A DNA stretch of 64,000 nucleotides from Didymella arachidicola (taxonomy: Eukaryota; Ascomycota; Dothideomycetes; Pleosporales; Didymellaceae), in contig CM049999.1 of assembly GCA_016630955.3 (NCBI GenBank), positions 310,001-374,000 of the forward strand, in the 5' to 3' direction. Below are positions 42,478-53,418 of the stretch, one piece after another. A program made the translations under genes and the position numbers. The number at the start of each line of letters is the position of its first letter. Position 1 is the stretch's first letter. The notes under the pieces were generated by a model. That model had not been told where the DNA came from, ran no database searches, and saw nothing but the letters and a program-made list of their open reading frames with translations.

Positions 42478-43540
42478 GTTGCCGGTGGTGGAAGTAGTGA
42501 AGGACTGTGGATGTGGCTACTAACGTTCCGAGAGCTTGAAAGCCTTTTATATCATTGTTTTCTCCCATCCAGCTGCTGGCTGGTATCTGAGGCTGCCGAA
42601 AGCGGCTCATCAGGAAACAGGCCCGTAAACCGCGAATTGGTGATCTTCGAGGTCTGTGCAGCCCAAGAGATGAAACATAAATGAGTGCCTGCTGCAGGTC
42701 GCCTTCGTTCGTACTATAGTATGATCATCGGTCATCTGGTATAGGCTCGGTAGTGTGCGAAGGTCTCATCTTACGGTGACGGAAGTTCGGACCTGCTTCT
42801 GAAGCGCGCCACTTTAGGGCAAGGAGTGAAATTGCTAGCGTCCTGTCTTGCTTTTTAGTAGACTGCTCCAAAGGCAAGTCTCCAGCATCAATGCTGTGTT
42901 GCATATTTCGCTCACAGGTCCAGACGATTGCAGACTTTCGTTGTAATGGATGAAATTTTGCATGCGACCTGTGACTAAACAGTCATAGATTAGCTAAATT
43001 TGAGCCGCGCAGAGGCTGCATGTCTCGTCTGCAATGAGGCACTTTCCCCGCAATGACATTTAAGCTGAAAGTCCTGGGGCTCCGCCATGTCGCTCGTTTT
43101 CCGGAAGTGAAATGTCGTGATCTTTGAAGCTGAGTGGTTGGCTTTGGTGAGCTGGTTTGATGTTTGTTAGTGGGTTAATCTGGAGTAATATGGAAGGCAC
43201 GCTAGCGGCTTAGACACTGCCCGAACAAGCACGGGGTAAAGCGACTTGATACACTCAAGCCTTGCCTGGTGATCTTGCAAGCCTCCTTGTCTAGCGATTC
43301 GTCGGATCGTGCAAAGCTTGGATGTACCTTCTGTCACGCTGTCAGCGCATGTGCGATGCAAAGTGAACAAGTCAATTCAACAGCCTGCCAACTCGGGTCA
43401 GGCACAATGCTACAGCCTAAATGCGCCGCGAGTGTTTGCAGCCGCGGCATTCATAAGTGCATCATCAGTTCCGCAGAACGATGTAATCATGTACACTCCC
43501 AATAACGCCAGAGATGCTCAAATGCCGCAACATTCAATGC
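42478..43540. other. Upstream region of GH6 and 3' flank of the exchanger gene
   Basis: About 1 kb without supported genes. The part next to 42477 is the GH6 promoter, with a TATA box listed separately; the far end is the 3' flank of the Na+/H+ exchanger. Confidence 0.5.
42543..42553 (-). promoter_or_regulatory. TATA box of the GH6 gene
   Basis: On the minus strand the sequence reads GATATAAAAGG about 70 bases upstream of the GH6 ATG, the usual place and form for a strongly induced fungal secreted-enzyme gene. I did not identify activator or repressor sites with confidence. Confidence 0.55.
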
Positions 43541-45802
43541 TCATACATTGCTTGGCCCCGGCTTTCCATGCCCAGGGTCGAGAAGCAGATGCGGTTTCAA
43601 GAACCCATCATCAATCTGCTTGAATGCGTTCGCCGGGTCATGGCTGAGGTCGTTGAACAGCTGCTTCACTGCACCTGTCGCTGTGGCTACTCTGCTCGAT
43701 CCTTCTGCTGGCCCAGTCTCGGCCATCCTATGTCCTGAGGTCGGATACAGAGGATCCATGGTCGTGCCAAGTGGGGATGACTGTCGATTCGGCGATCTAT
43801 GCGCGCTCGGTGGCAAGTCGAGGTCTACATCGTCTTCGTCGGCAGAGTTGCTGTCGTGCGGGCTGAGCAGACCTTGATCGGCACCATCTGCGAATCGCTG
43901 TTTGCTAGAGTTGCGTCGCACCGTCTGTCCGTTGGGTCGTGTGGGCGGGCTGTTGCGATTCAACGAACCGCTAGAGTATGCGCCGTTCACGTTCCCTAGC
44001 CCAAAGCCGTTCTGGCTAGGCTTAGGTGTGTGCCCAATACCTGCGCCTGCGTTGCGCTGGAAGGTACCACCGTTGACCACCTCTATATCAAATTCGTCGT
44101 CGGAGTCGATTTCCTCAACAACCCCGGTGCGAATGCCCATGATCTCTAGCATACGAGCTGTGGTTCCACCGAAGATGATGACTGTCAACACGACCACAAC
44201 AAGCACTGTGGCTCGAAGCGTGTCGCCATTGCTACCTGTCAGACCCGCTGCAAGAGCAACACCGACCGCACCACGGAGTCCTGCCCAGTAGATCATGGCC
44301 TGGTGGGCGTATGGGATTTCCTCTTCGGCCGTATCGTCACCGCGACGTCGCCGGCGGTACCTCGAGACAGCGTTGATGGCTTTCGACAGCGGGAACACAG
44401 CTGCCCATCGAGCGGCACAGATACCAAACACGGTGATAAGGATAAAGAGAGGCTTAAAGTCGAGCTGCTTGTCCGTGAAGAGCGACAGTCCAAGGTAAAT
44501 GAAGATAAAATTCTCCGACAATTGCGAGGTCACTTGGAAGACGAACTTTGTCGACAACTGTGTGCGTCTAGACATGTTGTGGTAGGCGTAGTGTTTCAAG
44601 CAGATTCCACAGAAAAGCAAAGACACGATGCCTGGTGAAGCGTCAGCGCGACCACGTTCCAGAGGTGAGAATAGCTTACCGGACATGTGAATGGCGTTCG
44701 AGAAGAAATATGTAAGGTATGCTACCAAGATGATGAGACAGGTTTCAGTCTTGGGATAGCGTCTGACGTATGTGAACTTGAGCGTCAGCGACGCAACGAT
44801 GCCAACCATGACACCAATGAACAGACTTCCAAAGAAGACGCCGAAGAAAATGCCGAAGGCTTCGAACAAGCTGGTAATGCCCAATGTCTCGGCGCCAACC
44901 TTGTACTTCTGTGCAGTCTCGAAAAGCACGATAGCAACGGCGTCGTTCAAAATGGACTCGCCAAAGATGAGAGTATATAGCTTTGGCTCGACCTTATACG
45001 TATCGAAGATTGCGAGGATTGTCACAGGATCGGTGGCCGATAGCGTGGCGCCAACTGACATGGCTTCGACAAAGTTGATTTTGAACCCATCGAGGGGGAT
45101 GCGTGTCCAAAGAAACAGGATCAGTCCGAGCGATACTGCAGATATGAACGTGCCAGCGAAGGCAAAGGTGAGAATACTGCCAATGTGTCTAAAGAAATTG
45201 CCCTGGGCGTGTCAGCATGCAGTGGTGGTGGTGCAGCAAGCAGTATGGCGCACCTGGTGCAATTCGTATCCGGCTGAAAGAATGATAGGTGGTAGTAGGA
45301 GGTTGAAGAACATCTGATAGTCGAAGCTGACGGCATCTAGAACTGATCCAACTGCCGTCAGTCGCAGCACGAGGCCGACAACCATACCTGATGGGTATTA
45401 GCGAGACTCTAGCACGGAGGATTACGAGGTGGGCCGCAGAGGCAACACTCGACGCACCTGCGAAGATGGACAGGACCGTCTCATGGACTGCCTGAATCTT
45501 GCGCGTCTGCATGATGTAGCTCGTGAAGAGCGCGATGATAAGCAGCACAATCAGTATTGAGAGCGCCCATGATGTGAATATCTCCTTCTGTCCTGCCTCT
45601 GGGGCTTCTTCTGTATCGGCGCATCAGCATTTGGACGATCGTGGGTGTGTGCACGGTGGAGGGACTGACCATCTGGGTCTGCGTCGACGGCGTCTCGCTC
45701 TGCACATCGAGTCAGCAAACTTGCACAAGAAACGGCCATGTAGGCTGGCGGGCGCATACTCAGCAATTGGCCCATTACGGCCCATGCTATTGTCGACACC
45801 AT
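43541..45802 (-). CDS. Na+/H+ exchanger, NHX/NHE type
   Basis: A CPA1 cation/proton antiporter of endosomes or vacuoles, by similarity to yeast Nhx1. Six exons with introns 45700-45759, 45611-45669, 45388-45457, 45203-45253 and 44632-44679 give 657 residues with all phases matching. Hydrophobic segments run from LSILIVLLIIALFTSYI through about ten more. Family motifs: FFNLLLPPIILSAGYELHQ, GATLSATDPVTILAIF, FGESILNDAVAIVLFE (paired Asn-Asp ion site), HMSGIVSLLFCGI and HQAMIYWAGLRGAVGVALA. The last intron (44632-44679, 48 nt) is a multiple of three with no stop, so the genomic ORF reads through it; homology demands its removal. The C-terminal 200 residues are a cytosolic Ser/Asn/Pro-rich tail. 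Confidence 0.92.
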
Positions 45803-46707
45803 GGTGACTTCAGGGCGCGGGTCGCGTTATCATCAGCAGCGGGCGCCAGAAAGCGCGTGCAAAGGATATGCAGGGTGTGTCGCGGTGGTGCGAAGGATAG
45901 GTGGCTTCGGTGTCTTGATGCTCGGTGTCACCAAGGGCGGCGAGCTATTGATCGGTGGTTGTCTCAGGCACCACGTTGCGCGATTCGCGGCAGTTGCGAG
46001 GCCGTCTTTCTCAGTTTCAGCGCACGCGTGCAGGCAGTCTGATCAGGCCGCAGGGTATCTGCGACAAGATGCGTGCAATGAGCGATCTCGAGCTTCGACT
46101 TAATGGAGCTCCTGACCTGCACATCCGCTGACAGCTGCTTGCTTGCTTGGCCGGCTCACGCTGGTGGTTTCAATCCAGGCCTCCCGCCCACCGCCTGCCC
46201 ACTGCGGCCTAGTCTCCCGAGCCTCACGTACGTCACTTGGAGAACACAGAACTGCAGCCCGTCTCCACGGAACCGTTGCCCTGCTTGATGAACCTTCTAG
46301 CTGCACCTGATGCTCACCGCCCTTCTGGCCCATAACAAAGTGCATCCCCGTGAACAATCTCCAGGCCACGCTGCACCGCTCGCTGCTCTACCTCCTCGCT
46401 TTCCCGCTTCTGCGTTTTCTGGCGCGCGCACCAGGTGTTTAACGGTTGACAGGCCAAGTACGTGCGCAAAGGGACCCTTGCCTCAACGGGTCAGGCAGTG
46501 GCTATTTCCTGTGACTTCATAGGGCAGGATCTGCTTGCGCTTAAATCTGTAGTGCATCTGCCTACCCTTGAACTTTCGTCGAGTCTGTTTACCATCTGCA
46601 CTGCTCAACTGAGGCAGCACCATCGCCTTCGATCGCTGCGTTCGTAGCGTGCTCACGTATAGCCGGCGCAGCCTGCATCTCGAGCGCAGTTTACCACCAC
46701 CGCCAGC
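45803..46707. promoter_or_regulatory. Bidirectional promoter region, exchanger / sugar transporter
   Basis: 905 bases between two divergent start codons of membrane transporters. I name no element. Frames here are short and without motifs. Confidence 0.4.
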
Positions 46708-48839
46708 ATGCCGTCCAACACGCGCCGCCGCGACAACGACGACACCATCTCCGAGGCGAGTTCCATCTCCTCAAGACGCTCGGTACCCAACCCTCCGCCA
46801 ATCGACACCAGGCTGTCTGAGTCTGGTCGCCCGCGCCCCAAGTTTGTCTCATTTGGACGCGACTCGGAGCTGGGACCTTCTCCTAACCGCCAGACCGCCT
46901 TCACCGAGTCCTCGCCCCTCATCAATCCCGCCGACCGCGCTCGCGAGACCGACCGCCTGCTCAAGGAGCCTGTCGCGCCAAGTTTCGGCCAGGAGGATGA
47001 CGATTATTTCCCCGAGTTTGAGGAGACGAAGAGCAGCTTCTTCCTGTTCCTCTTGACTCTCGGTGGTCTTGGTCTTCAGATTGGCTGGTCCGTTGAGACT
47101 TCCAATGGCTCGGTATGTGTTCTGCCATTTTCAAACATGTCACAAATGCTGACCTAACTGCGCAGCCCTACCTTTTGTCCCTCGGTCTCAGCAAGTCCAT
47201 GCTTGCTCTCGTCTGGATCGCCGGTCCTCTCTCCGGTGTCCTTGTGCAGCCATACGTCGGCTTGAAGAGTGACAACTGCAGGATCACCTGGGGCAAGAGA
47301 CGTCCTTTCATCATCGGAGGCGCTATTGCAACCATCGCTTCTCTCATGCTCCTTGGGTGGGCGCGCGAGATCGTCGGTGGCATCAGCAGCCTCTTCGGCG
47401 CTGACAGTGAAAACTACTACGTCGTCAACAGCACCATGATATTCGCTGTCCTCCTGGTTTACGTTCTCGATTTCGCCATCAATGTTATCCAGGCCGCTAT
47501 CCGCGCCTACATCGTAGACGTTGCGCCCACCCACCAGCAGGAATCAGCCAATGCGTGGCTTATGCGGTCCGCTGGTGTTGGAAACATTGCTGGCTACTTG
47601 GCTGGATACATCAACCTTCCTTTGTACCTCCCGTTTCTCGGCGACACTCAGTTCAAGGTGCTCTGCGCCATCGCCTCGTTCATCATGGCTCTCACCGTCG
47701 GTATTAGCTGCACCGCTGGCGAGCGCGACCCCACTCGTGACCCTCCTCCCGCGGAGCAGAAGGAGGGCGTCATTGCTTTCTTCAAGGGCCTGTCTAAGTC
47801 TGTCAAGAGGCTCCCAGACCAGATCAAGCGTGTCTGCGAAGTCCAGTTCTTCGCCTGGATCGGATGGTTCCCTTTCCTCTTCTACATCACCACCTACGTA
47901 GGCGAGATCTACGCTGATCCGTTCTTCGAGGCCAATCCCCACATGTCTGACGCAGAGATCGACCAAGTCTGGGAAGATGCGACCAGAATAGGCACTCGTG
48001 CTCTTTTAGTCTTTGCCGTCACTACTTTCTTGTGCTCTGTCATCTTCCCATTCATCATTCCGCCATCCTTCCAGGCTCCTGAGCCTGAACCCGAGCCAGC
48101 AACACCTGGCACACCTATGAGGCCCACCACGCCTCTGACGCCTGCTACTCCTCATTCCATGGGTGGTACTGGCTACTTCACGATTAGGAAGAAGCGTACG
48201 GGCCCAGCCAAGACCAGGATGGAGAAGTTCAACGCCGCACTCGACAAGCTCCAGATCAAGTCGCTCACTCTCCGTCGCTCATGGTTCATCTCGCACATCC
48301 TTTTCGCCGTTCTCATGGGCCTGACCTTTGTCATCAAGTCGACCACGGGCGCTACCATCCTCGTCGGCGCTATTGGTGTCCCATGGTGTCTGACTGGTTG
48401 GGCACCGTTCTCCATCATCGCTTCCGAAATTTCCAAGCGTGACGCCATCCGCCGTGGTGCTATCAAGCCTGTTAGCGCGGAGGAGCAGGCCGTTGCCGAG
48501 GGCGCCGATGCTGGAGATGCGGATTCCGCTGGAGTGGTTCTTGGTATCCATAACGTCGCCATCGCCGCCCCTCAGGTCATTGCCACACTTGTCAGCTCCA
48601 TCATCTTCAGGGCTCTCCAGAAGCCTCGTGGTATTGCTGGCGACGACAGCGTTGCCTGGGTGCTGCGCTTTGGCGGTCTTTGCGCCATCATTGCCGCCTG
48701 GCTCACTCTTCGCATCCATGAGGAGAAGGACCGTGATGTCGATGATTCTTATGATGAGGTCGAGAGACCGAGCAGGAGAAGGCGTCTGTCCGAGCTGTCC
48801 AACATGACCTCGGTCTTGGAGGGACAGTCTGGTCGTTAA
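46708..48839 (+). CDS. Sucrose/maltose-type H+ symporter (SUT family, MFS)
   Basis: A plasma-membrane alpha-glucoside/proton symporter similar to Schizosaccharomyces pombe Sut1 and plant SUTs. One intron at 47113-47165 (GTATGT...CTAAC...GCAG) gives 692 residues. The N-terminal 100 residues are hydrophilic and acidic. Hydrophobic helices then begin at FFLFLLTLGGLGLQIGWSVE. The SUT fingerprint is clear: SLGLSKSMLALVWIAGPLSG, QPYVGLKSD, and WGKRRPFIIGGAI (the conserved loop 2-3 motif), plus VDVAPTHQQESANAW. A loop of about 80 residues near the centre is Pro/Thr-rich. The C-terminus has a short basic tail. The exact sugar cannot be assigned. Confidence 0.9.
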
Positions 48840-50087
48840 TCACGTGTCGATGAGAGTATCGCACTGTCTGTCTACTGTATCATTGCGTTCCTTACATTAA
48901 GAGGTTTCCGTGTGGCCCTATGACAAGGGTCGGTCCATCAAAAGAGCTTAATCCTGCGCATCACGGCGAGCGACGGAGTTGTTTGGGTGCATTTCGGTTA
49001 ATGGAGTTATGGATACGCATATCAAACGACGGGTTGCTTTTGTACCTTTTCACGACGCCTCAAAATGCTAGAGTTAAATGCCATAATACACGCATTCGAC
49101 ACACCATATCCGCCCGTTTCACCAGCTCAGGACTAGGCGTAACCGATCGAGACTGCAGATATCTCAAATACACCGAAATGCACCAGCCAAAGTAACTCTA
49201 CCGGGTTCATGAGGGCATCGCCTGAATCGGGCACTGCGGGGTTTAATACGTGGTCTGGACAGCTTCACCAGCCCCGTGGCGCCACAGTGGCGCCTGGCCA
49301 CAGGCAACGTCGCAACTCGAATTCCGTGTTGATCCTTCATAATTCTTCCACGACCGCAGCACGATCTATATACTGCAAGACAACTTGTGGCTCCGCTTGG
49401 GCATCTAAGAGATGGGGGACAATCTGCAAGAAGACAGTCGTCCTTGATGTTTGTGGGCTGTCACCGCTGGAACGGCTCGACCCATCGTAGCTCCACTTGT
49501 AAACGGCGCATCAGCAAACAACCTGCAGCCAGGATACCCACTCGATTTGCGCCCCGAAGTCCCGCCACAAATCACACACAGCCACGCATGCGTGATTCGG
49601 CCACAGCGTGGCGCCTTGCATCGCTGCGCCCACTTCGCGGCCACTGGGGTCGACGGAATGGACGGTGTGACCTCAGGGTCCAGCAGCCCGTGATATGCTA
49701 CTGCTTCGTTTGGAGAAGCTGCTGTGGAATCTCACGATCCCCAAGCCGGATCTGCGGCATTGAGGTAGGAAGATAGCCAACGACAGCTGCTTAGGCGCTC
49801 AGCCCCTGGCGAAGGGCCTCAGTTCAAGGTTTTGAGGTTCGCTCACCGAGGATTGCAAGTGCACAGTGGAGCTGACGAGCGATTTCGTGACGCTGTTTGT
49901 AGGGGGGCGTGCCAAATCCAGACCCACTTCTCTCTTTTGCGATTGTCTCGAACATGTGGTTGACGTAAATCCCCACATAAAGGCCGTGGCTCCCCTCTAC
50001 GTTGACCTCATCTCTTCAATTACCCCCTTCTCCATCTTCATTCCAGCTTCTCTTCTCACTCACACCTTTCGATCATTCAAATTCACA
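48840..50087. other. Intergenic, no supported gene
   Basis: 1.25 kb between the sugar transporter stop and the CVNH start. No motif-bearing frame is seen. The last 110 bases contain CACATAAAGG, a weak TATA-like element for the CVNH gene. A compact inverted repeat lies near 49.28 kb. Confidence 0.5.
49276..49294. repeat. Compact inverted repeat GTGGCGCCAC-A-GTGGCGCC
   Basis: GGCGCCAC (49278-49285) and GTGGCGCC (49287-49294) are exact reverse complements separated by one base. The left arm is itself part of the 10-bp palindrome GTGGCGCCAC. It could form a small hairpin or be a protein-binding palindrome. Confidence 0.75.
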
Positions 50088-50508
50088 ATGTCTTTCCACT
50101 ACTCTGCCGAGGACATCCGCGTTGACGACGGCCACATCCTCCGTGCCCGTCTCCAGCGTGCCGATGGCGAGTGGAACGACGCCGAGATCGACCTCGATAA
50201 CTTCATCGGCAACGATAACGGTGAGTCGTCTAGTTCCACAGCTGTCAAAGGTCCTACTGACATCCCCCAGGCCACTTCTTCTGGGATGGCCAGGGCTTCT
50301 CCGGTTCTGCTCAAAACATCCACTTCACCATCGAAGGCGACGGCTCCGTTCCTGTCCTCCGTGCCACTCTCATCGACCAGGAGGGCAACCCACAGGAGCG
50401 TGACCTCAATCTCGCCGAGCGCGTCTCCAACAACGACGGCAACTTCAACTACAGTAAGTCACGCCGTTAATCTTTAACTTGACAATACTGACATCTGGCA
50501 CAGACTAA
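50088..50508 (+). CDS. Cyanovirin-N homolog (CVNH) lectin
   Basis: A small cytosolic carbohydrate-binding protein of 106 residues, the standard length for a single CVNH domain. Three exons: 50088-50220, 50271-50453 and a last exon of 5 nt (50504-50508) that completes the final Asn codon and supplies TAA. Both introns are 50 nt with GTGAGT/GTAAGT donors and TACTGAC branch sites. The tandem CVNH modules are visible as SFHYSAEDIRVDDGHILRA...NDAEIDLDNFIGNDN and then GHFFWDGQGFSGSAQNIHF...RDLNLAERVSNNDGNFNY. Fungal CVNH proteins bind mannose-rich glycans in some species; the role here is unknown. No signal peptide. An upstream CACATAAAGG lies about 110 bases before the ATG. Confidence 0.92.
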
Positions 50509-51530
50509 GCGCTTTTGCCTTAATCGATGATCATGACGGACGAACATGATGGTAGGCACCGTGCCTGCATCAACTCGGTCACCATAATGATGAATAAAAC
50601 AACGTGAAATTTCAACTGTGCCTTTCTTTGCGATGTCATATGTCAATCCTTTTTCATACTCCCATACCCTTTTGTTCTGTCGTCAGATCAGAGTGACTAC
50701 AGCGTCGGGCACTTTTCAGGCGCATCTCGTCCCTCGAGGAGTTTCTTCTCATGCGAGAGACTGACTAGGCCCGCCGTGGCTCAAACAGTGTTTTACACCT
50801 TTGCTGGGAGCTCGAGAGGCGCCACAAAAGGAACATCAATCGGGCTGAGGTCAGCAGTTGCAATGCAAGCTCTTTGTTACATACTGATAATGAACGCAGG
50901 AGTAGATTGGGTTGAGAGGCAGCTCGTGTGCAGTTTGATACAACTCGCCTACTCGCACTCATTCCAAGCCAAAACCTCGCGGCTATCCTGAATGACTAGT
51001 AGAACGCCATGCGGGCAAACAAGCATTGCACCACGGGCAAACACGAGCCAGCACTACATCTACCATCCATGAGGGACGATACGGGCCAAATGATGATTCT
51101 GGGTCCGAGGCTGAGACCCATGTCACGTGCGGTTCCCTTTCACTGCCAACGCCAGGATCAAGACCTTCCTGGATGTCACGCTCCTTTTCGAAGGAAGGAA
51201 ACTTCTCGGATGACTCGAATGCGAATACTTGTGTCTTGGGCAGCCTATGACGTATACCCTCCTCTTCGCTCGCACACGACAAGTGAAAGTCACCTCGTCG
51301 CCGCGGCACCTATGTGGCCATAGCTTCCCGCAGTGCTGTTATATATGCGCTAACCTCCAGTCCACCGGTCTAGCACCGTTCATCACCACACCATCAGATC
51401 AACTTCAACTTCGACTTGGTCTCCCGCTTTGTCGCCGGTATTCCGATCATTTGCCTATCCCTGACATTGTCTCCCACTCGTGCATACTTCATACTTCTTT
51501 TCTCTCTTCGCCTACTATCTCCTCAGCAGT
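50509..51530. other. Intergenic, no supported gene
   Basis: About 1 kb with only overlapping short frames. The last 200 bases are C/T-rich and end in CTCAGCAG directly before the next start, suggesting a leader intron or a pyrimidine-rich promoter start. Confidence 0.45.
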
Positions 51531-53084
51531 ATGACTGCCTCCCAACCGCCCCACTTGACCGCCATGGAGCGCGTGAAAGCACTGCTGAAGACCCTCGAGC
51601 AGATCGAGCGCGAGAGCCGGCTCACAACAAAGATGCTCGACAGCATCGAGGAGCTTGTCGACCGCCGAGAGGAACAGCGCGAAGAGGAACGCCGGGCAAT
51701 GCAGGCAGCGATCTTGGACATTCAAGAGCTCGAGATCCCTAGCTCAAGTATTGTAGGTGACGAGCACTCTCTCAGCAACAGCGAAGGTGGCGCTCAAGTC
51801 TCTGACGACCTCCAAATGGAGGTACGCGCCGCCCCTGATGTCGACATGGCCAATGCAAACGATGCCGGGTCATCGTTGCAAGCAAGTCAGCCTGCCGTCC
51901 AGCAGCCATCGGTTCCTGCGCAAGCAGCATCGCCATTGCCGACCTCATCGGAGGCTGAAGATGTTGAAATGGCTTTTGCGGAGATGACCAAAGCTATGGA
52001 ACAAAACGCAGTGCCGACGTCTCTTCCTCTCGCTTCTCTTCCTCCGGCTTCTCTCCCTCCGACTTCTCTCCCTCCGACTTCTCTTCCCGCAGCTTCTGTT
52101 CCTGCGGCTTCTCTTCCTACGGCTTCTCTTCCAGCAGCTTCTCTCCCCGCTTCTCGTGTCCGGAATCTGGCGGTTCCCGCAGTAGATGCTTCGGTATCAC
52201 CACGGAACAACAGCCTCAGAGCTGGTACGTCCGACCTTGGCAACACAATAATCCTGGGACTATTGCGTCAGATCCAATCGCACGTCGCAAGCCAGCCCCA
52301 CACCTTCAACTTCAAGGGGCTGTTTGACCTGCCCGAGAACGACAAGAAAGCAATGGACTCTATCGTCACATACTTGATCTCAAACGAGACATGGGGCGGT
52401 CGTGATCGCCAAGGTACAGTGCAGTTCCTGCAAGACATGCCGCAGACGAACCCACAAGACATGGCTCGTCTGATCTGGAACTGCAATGTCCATTAGTACA
52501 AGTCGAAACTCCGTTTTGAAGGGGGCACTTGGTTCGACAATGCCTACAACAAGACCCGCTTTGTGGCACTGAGGGAGCTGTTCGACCGAAACGCGGAGAC
52601 CTTATTTGAGCTCATCCACAAAGGGTTAATCGAGAAGCCCAAGAAGAACTTGCATTGGAACCACGTGCGAGGGCTCATGCAAAGGGTAGATTACACAGAC
52701 TTCTTCCGTCAAAAAGGACAGAGGGATACGAACGCTCACCGGAACTACATGCAGGGGAGGATTGCTTACTGGAGGGTGCCTGCGAACGTTCTGGGGCACG
52801 TTTCGCTCGCCTCCGAGGACGATAAGCCCAGCAATCCAGATGCACCCCTCCTTACTGCACACAAGCGCACTGCTGTTGTTCCATTGGGAACTCCAAGAGA
52901 GGAAGTGTCCAGGATGAAGCGGGAGCGGCTCATTGAAGAAGAGCCAGAGAAGCTCATCAGCCGTCGACGAGAGCGGGACAGTGGTATGTAAAAAGTGCCT
53001 TGACATACTCCAGCCTTTACTGACAACTCAGCAGGAGACGCAGTCGCTGAGGCACCTTCCTCCAAGCGCCGGCACGACGAGTGA
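51531..53084 (+). pseudogene. Unrecognised low-complexity gene with one in-frame TAG
   Basis: Function unknown. From ATG 51531 (MTASQPPHLTAMERVKALL) a frame runs 321 codons to a TAG at 52494-52496. It then continues in the same frame with fully protein-like sequence (YKSKLRFEGGTWFDNAYNKT...ELFDRNAETLFELIHKGL) to 52983, where a good intron (52984-53031, GTATGT...TTTACTGAC...CTCAG) leads to a short last exon ending at 53084. The whole would be 501 codons including the TAG. The N-terminus is a coiled coil (ERVKALLKTLEQIERESRLT...RREEQREEERRAMQ). The middle has a pentapeptide repeat. The C-terminal half after the TAG is basic and ordered. The downstream frame, codon content and splice sites are preserved, so the stop is either recent, or removed by an intron I cannot place, or read through. 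Confidence 0.6.
52020..52154 (+). repeat. 15-bp minisatellite coding a SLPxA/T pentapeptide
   Basis: Nine consecutive 15-bp units of the type GCTTCTCTTCCTCCG encode Ser-Leu/Val-Pro-x-Ala/Thr repeats in the low-complexity gene. Differences are mostly in the third position of the unit codons, and the frame is kept throughout. Confidence 0.9.
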
Positions 53085-53418
53085 GGTGATCGACATTACA
53101 TGTGACGAATCTTTGAGTTCGCACTTGCCATCGTTCGCACTTGCCATTGTTTGTCTACGCCATAGACTTCCAGTACGTGCAACGTAATTTCTTGCCGCTT
53201 CGGCTCACTGACCGCGTACAGATGATGTATACGATGAGCGCCTCAGCACCAATGGTCCCGACTATCGCTTCAGCATAGCGTCCATTCGCATTGTACATCA
53301 TGTTTTCGAGCCGCATCCACAACATCGCATGTAAGCACGTAACGTTTTCGCGCACAGGCGCAGGGTATCTAGCTAGTATATGCAACACAAAAAGCGTATG
53401 TCATCGATCAACCTCCTT
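53085..53418. other. Convergent spacer
   Basis: 334 bases between the 3' end of the split gene and the stop of the ankyrin gene. Nothing supported is seen. Confidence 0.5.

Noticed and set aside
47521..48719. Frames of 120-146 codons inside the sugar transporter gene
   Set aside because: Shadows of a strongly biased coding sequence; the MFS protein explains the region.
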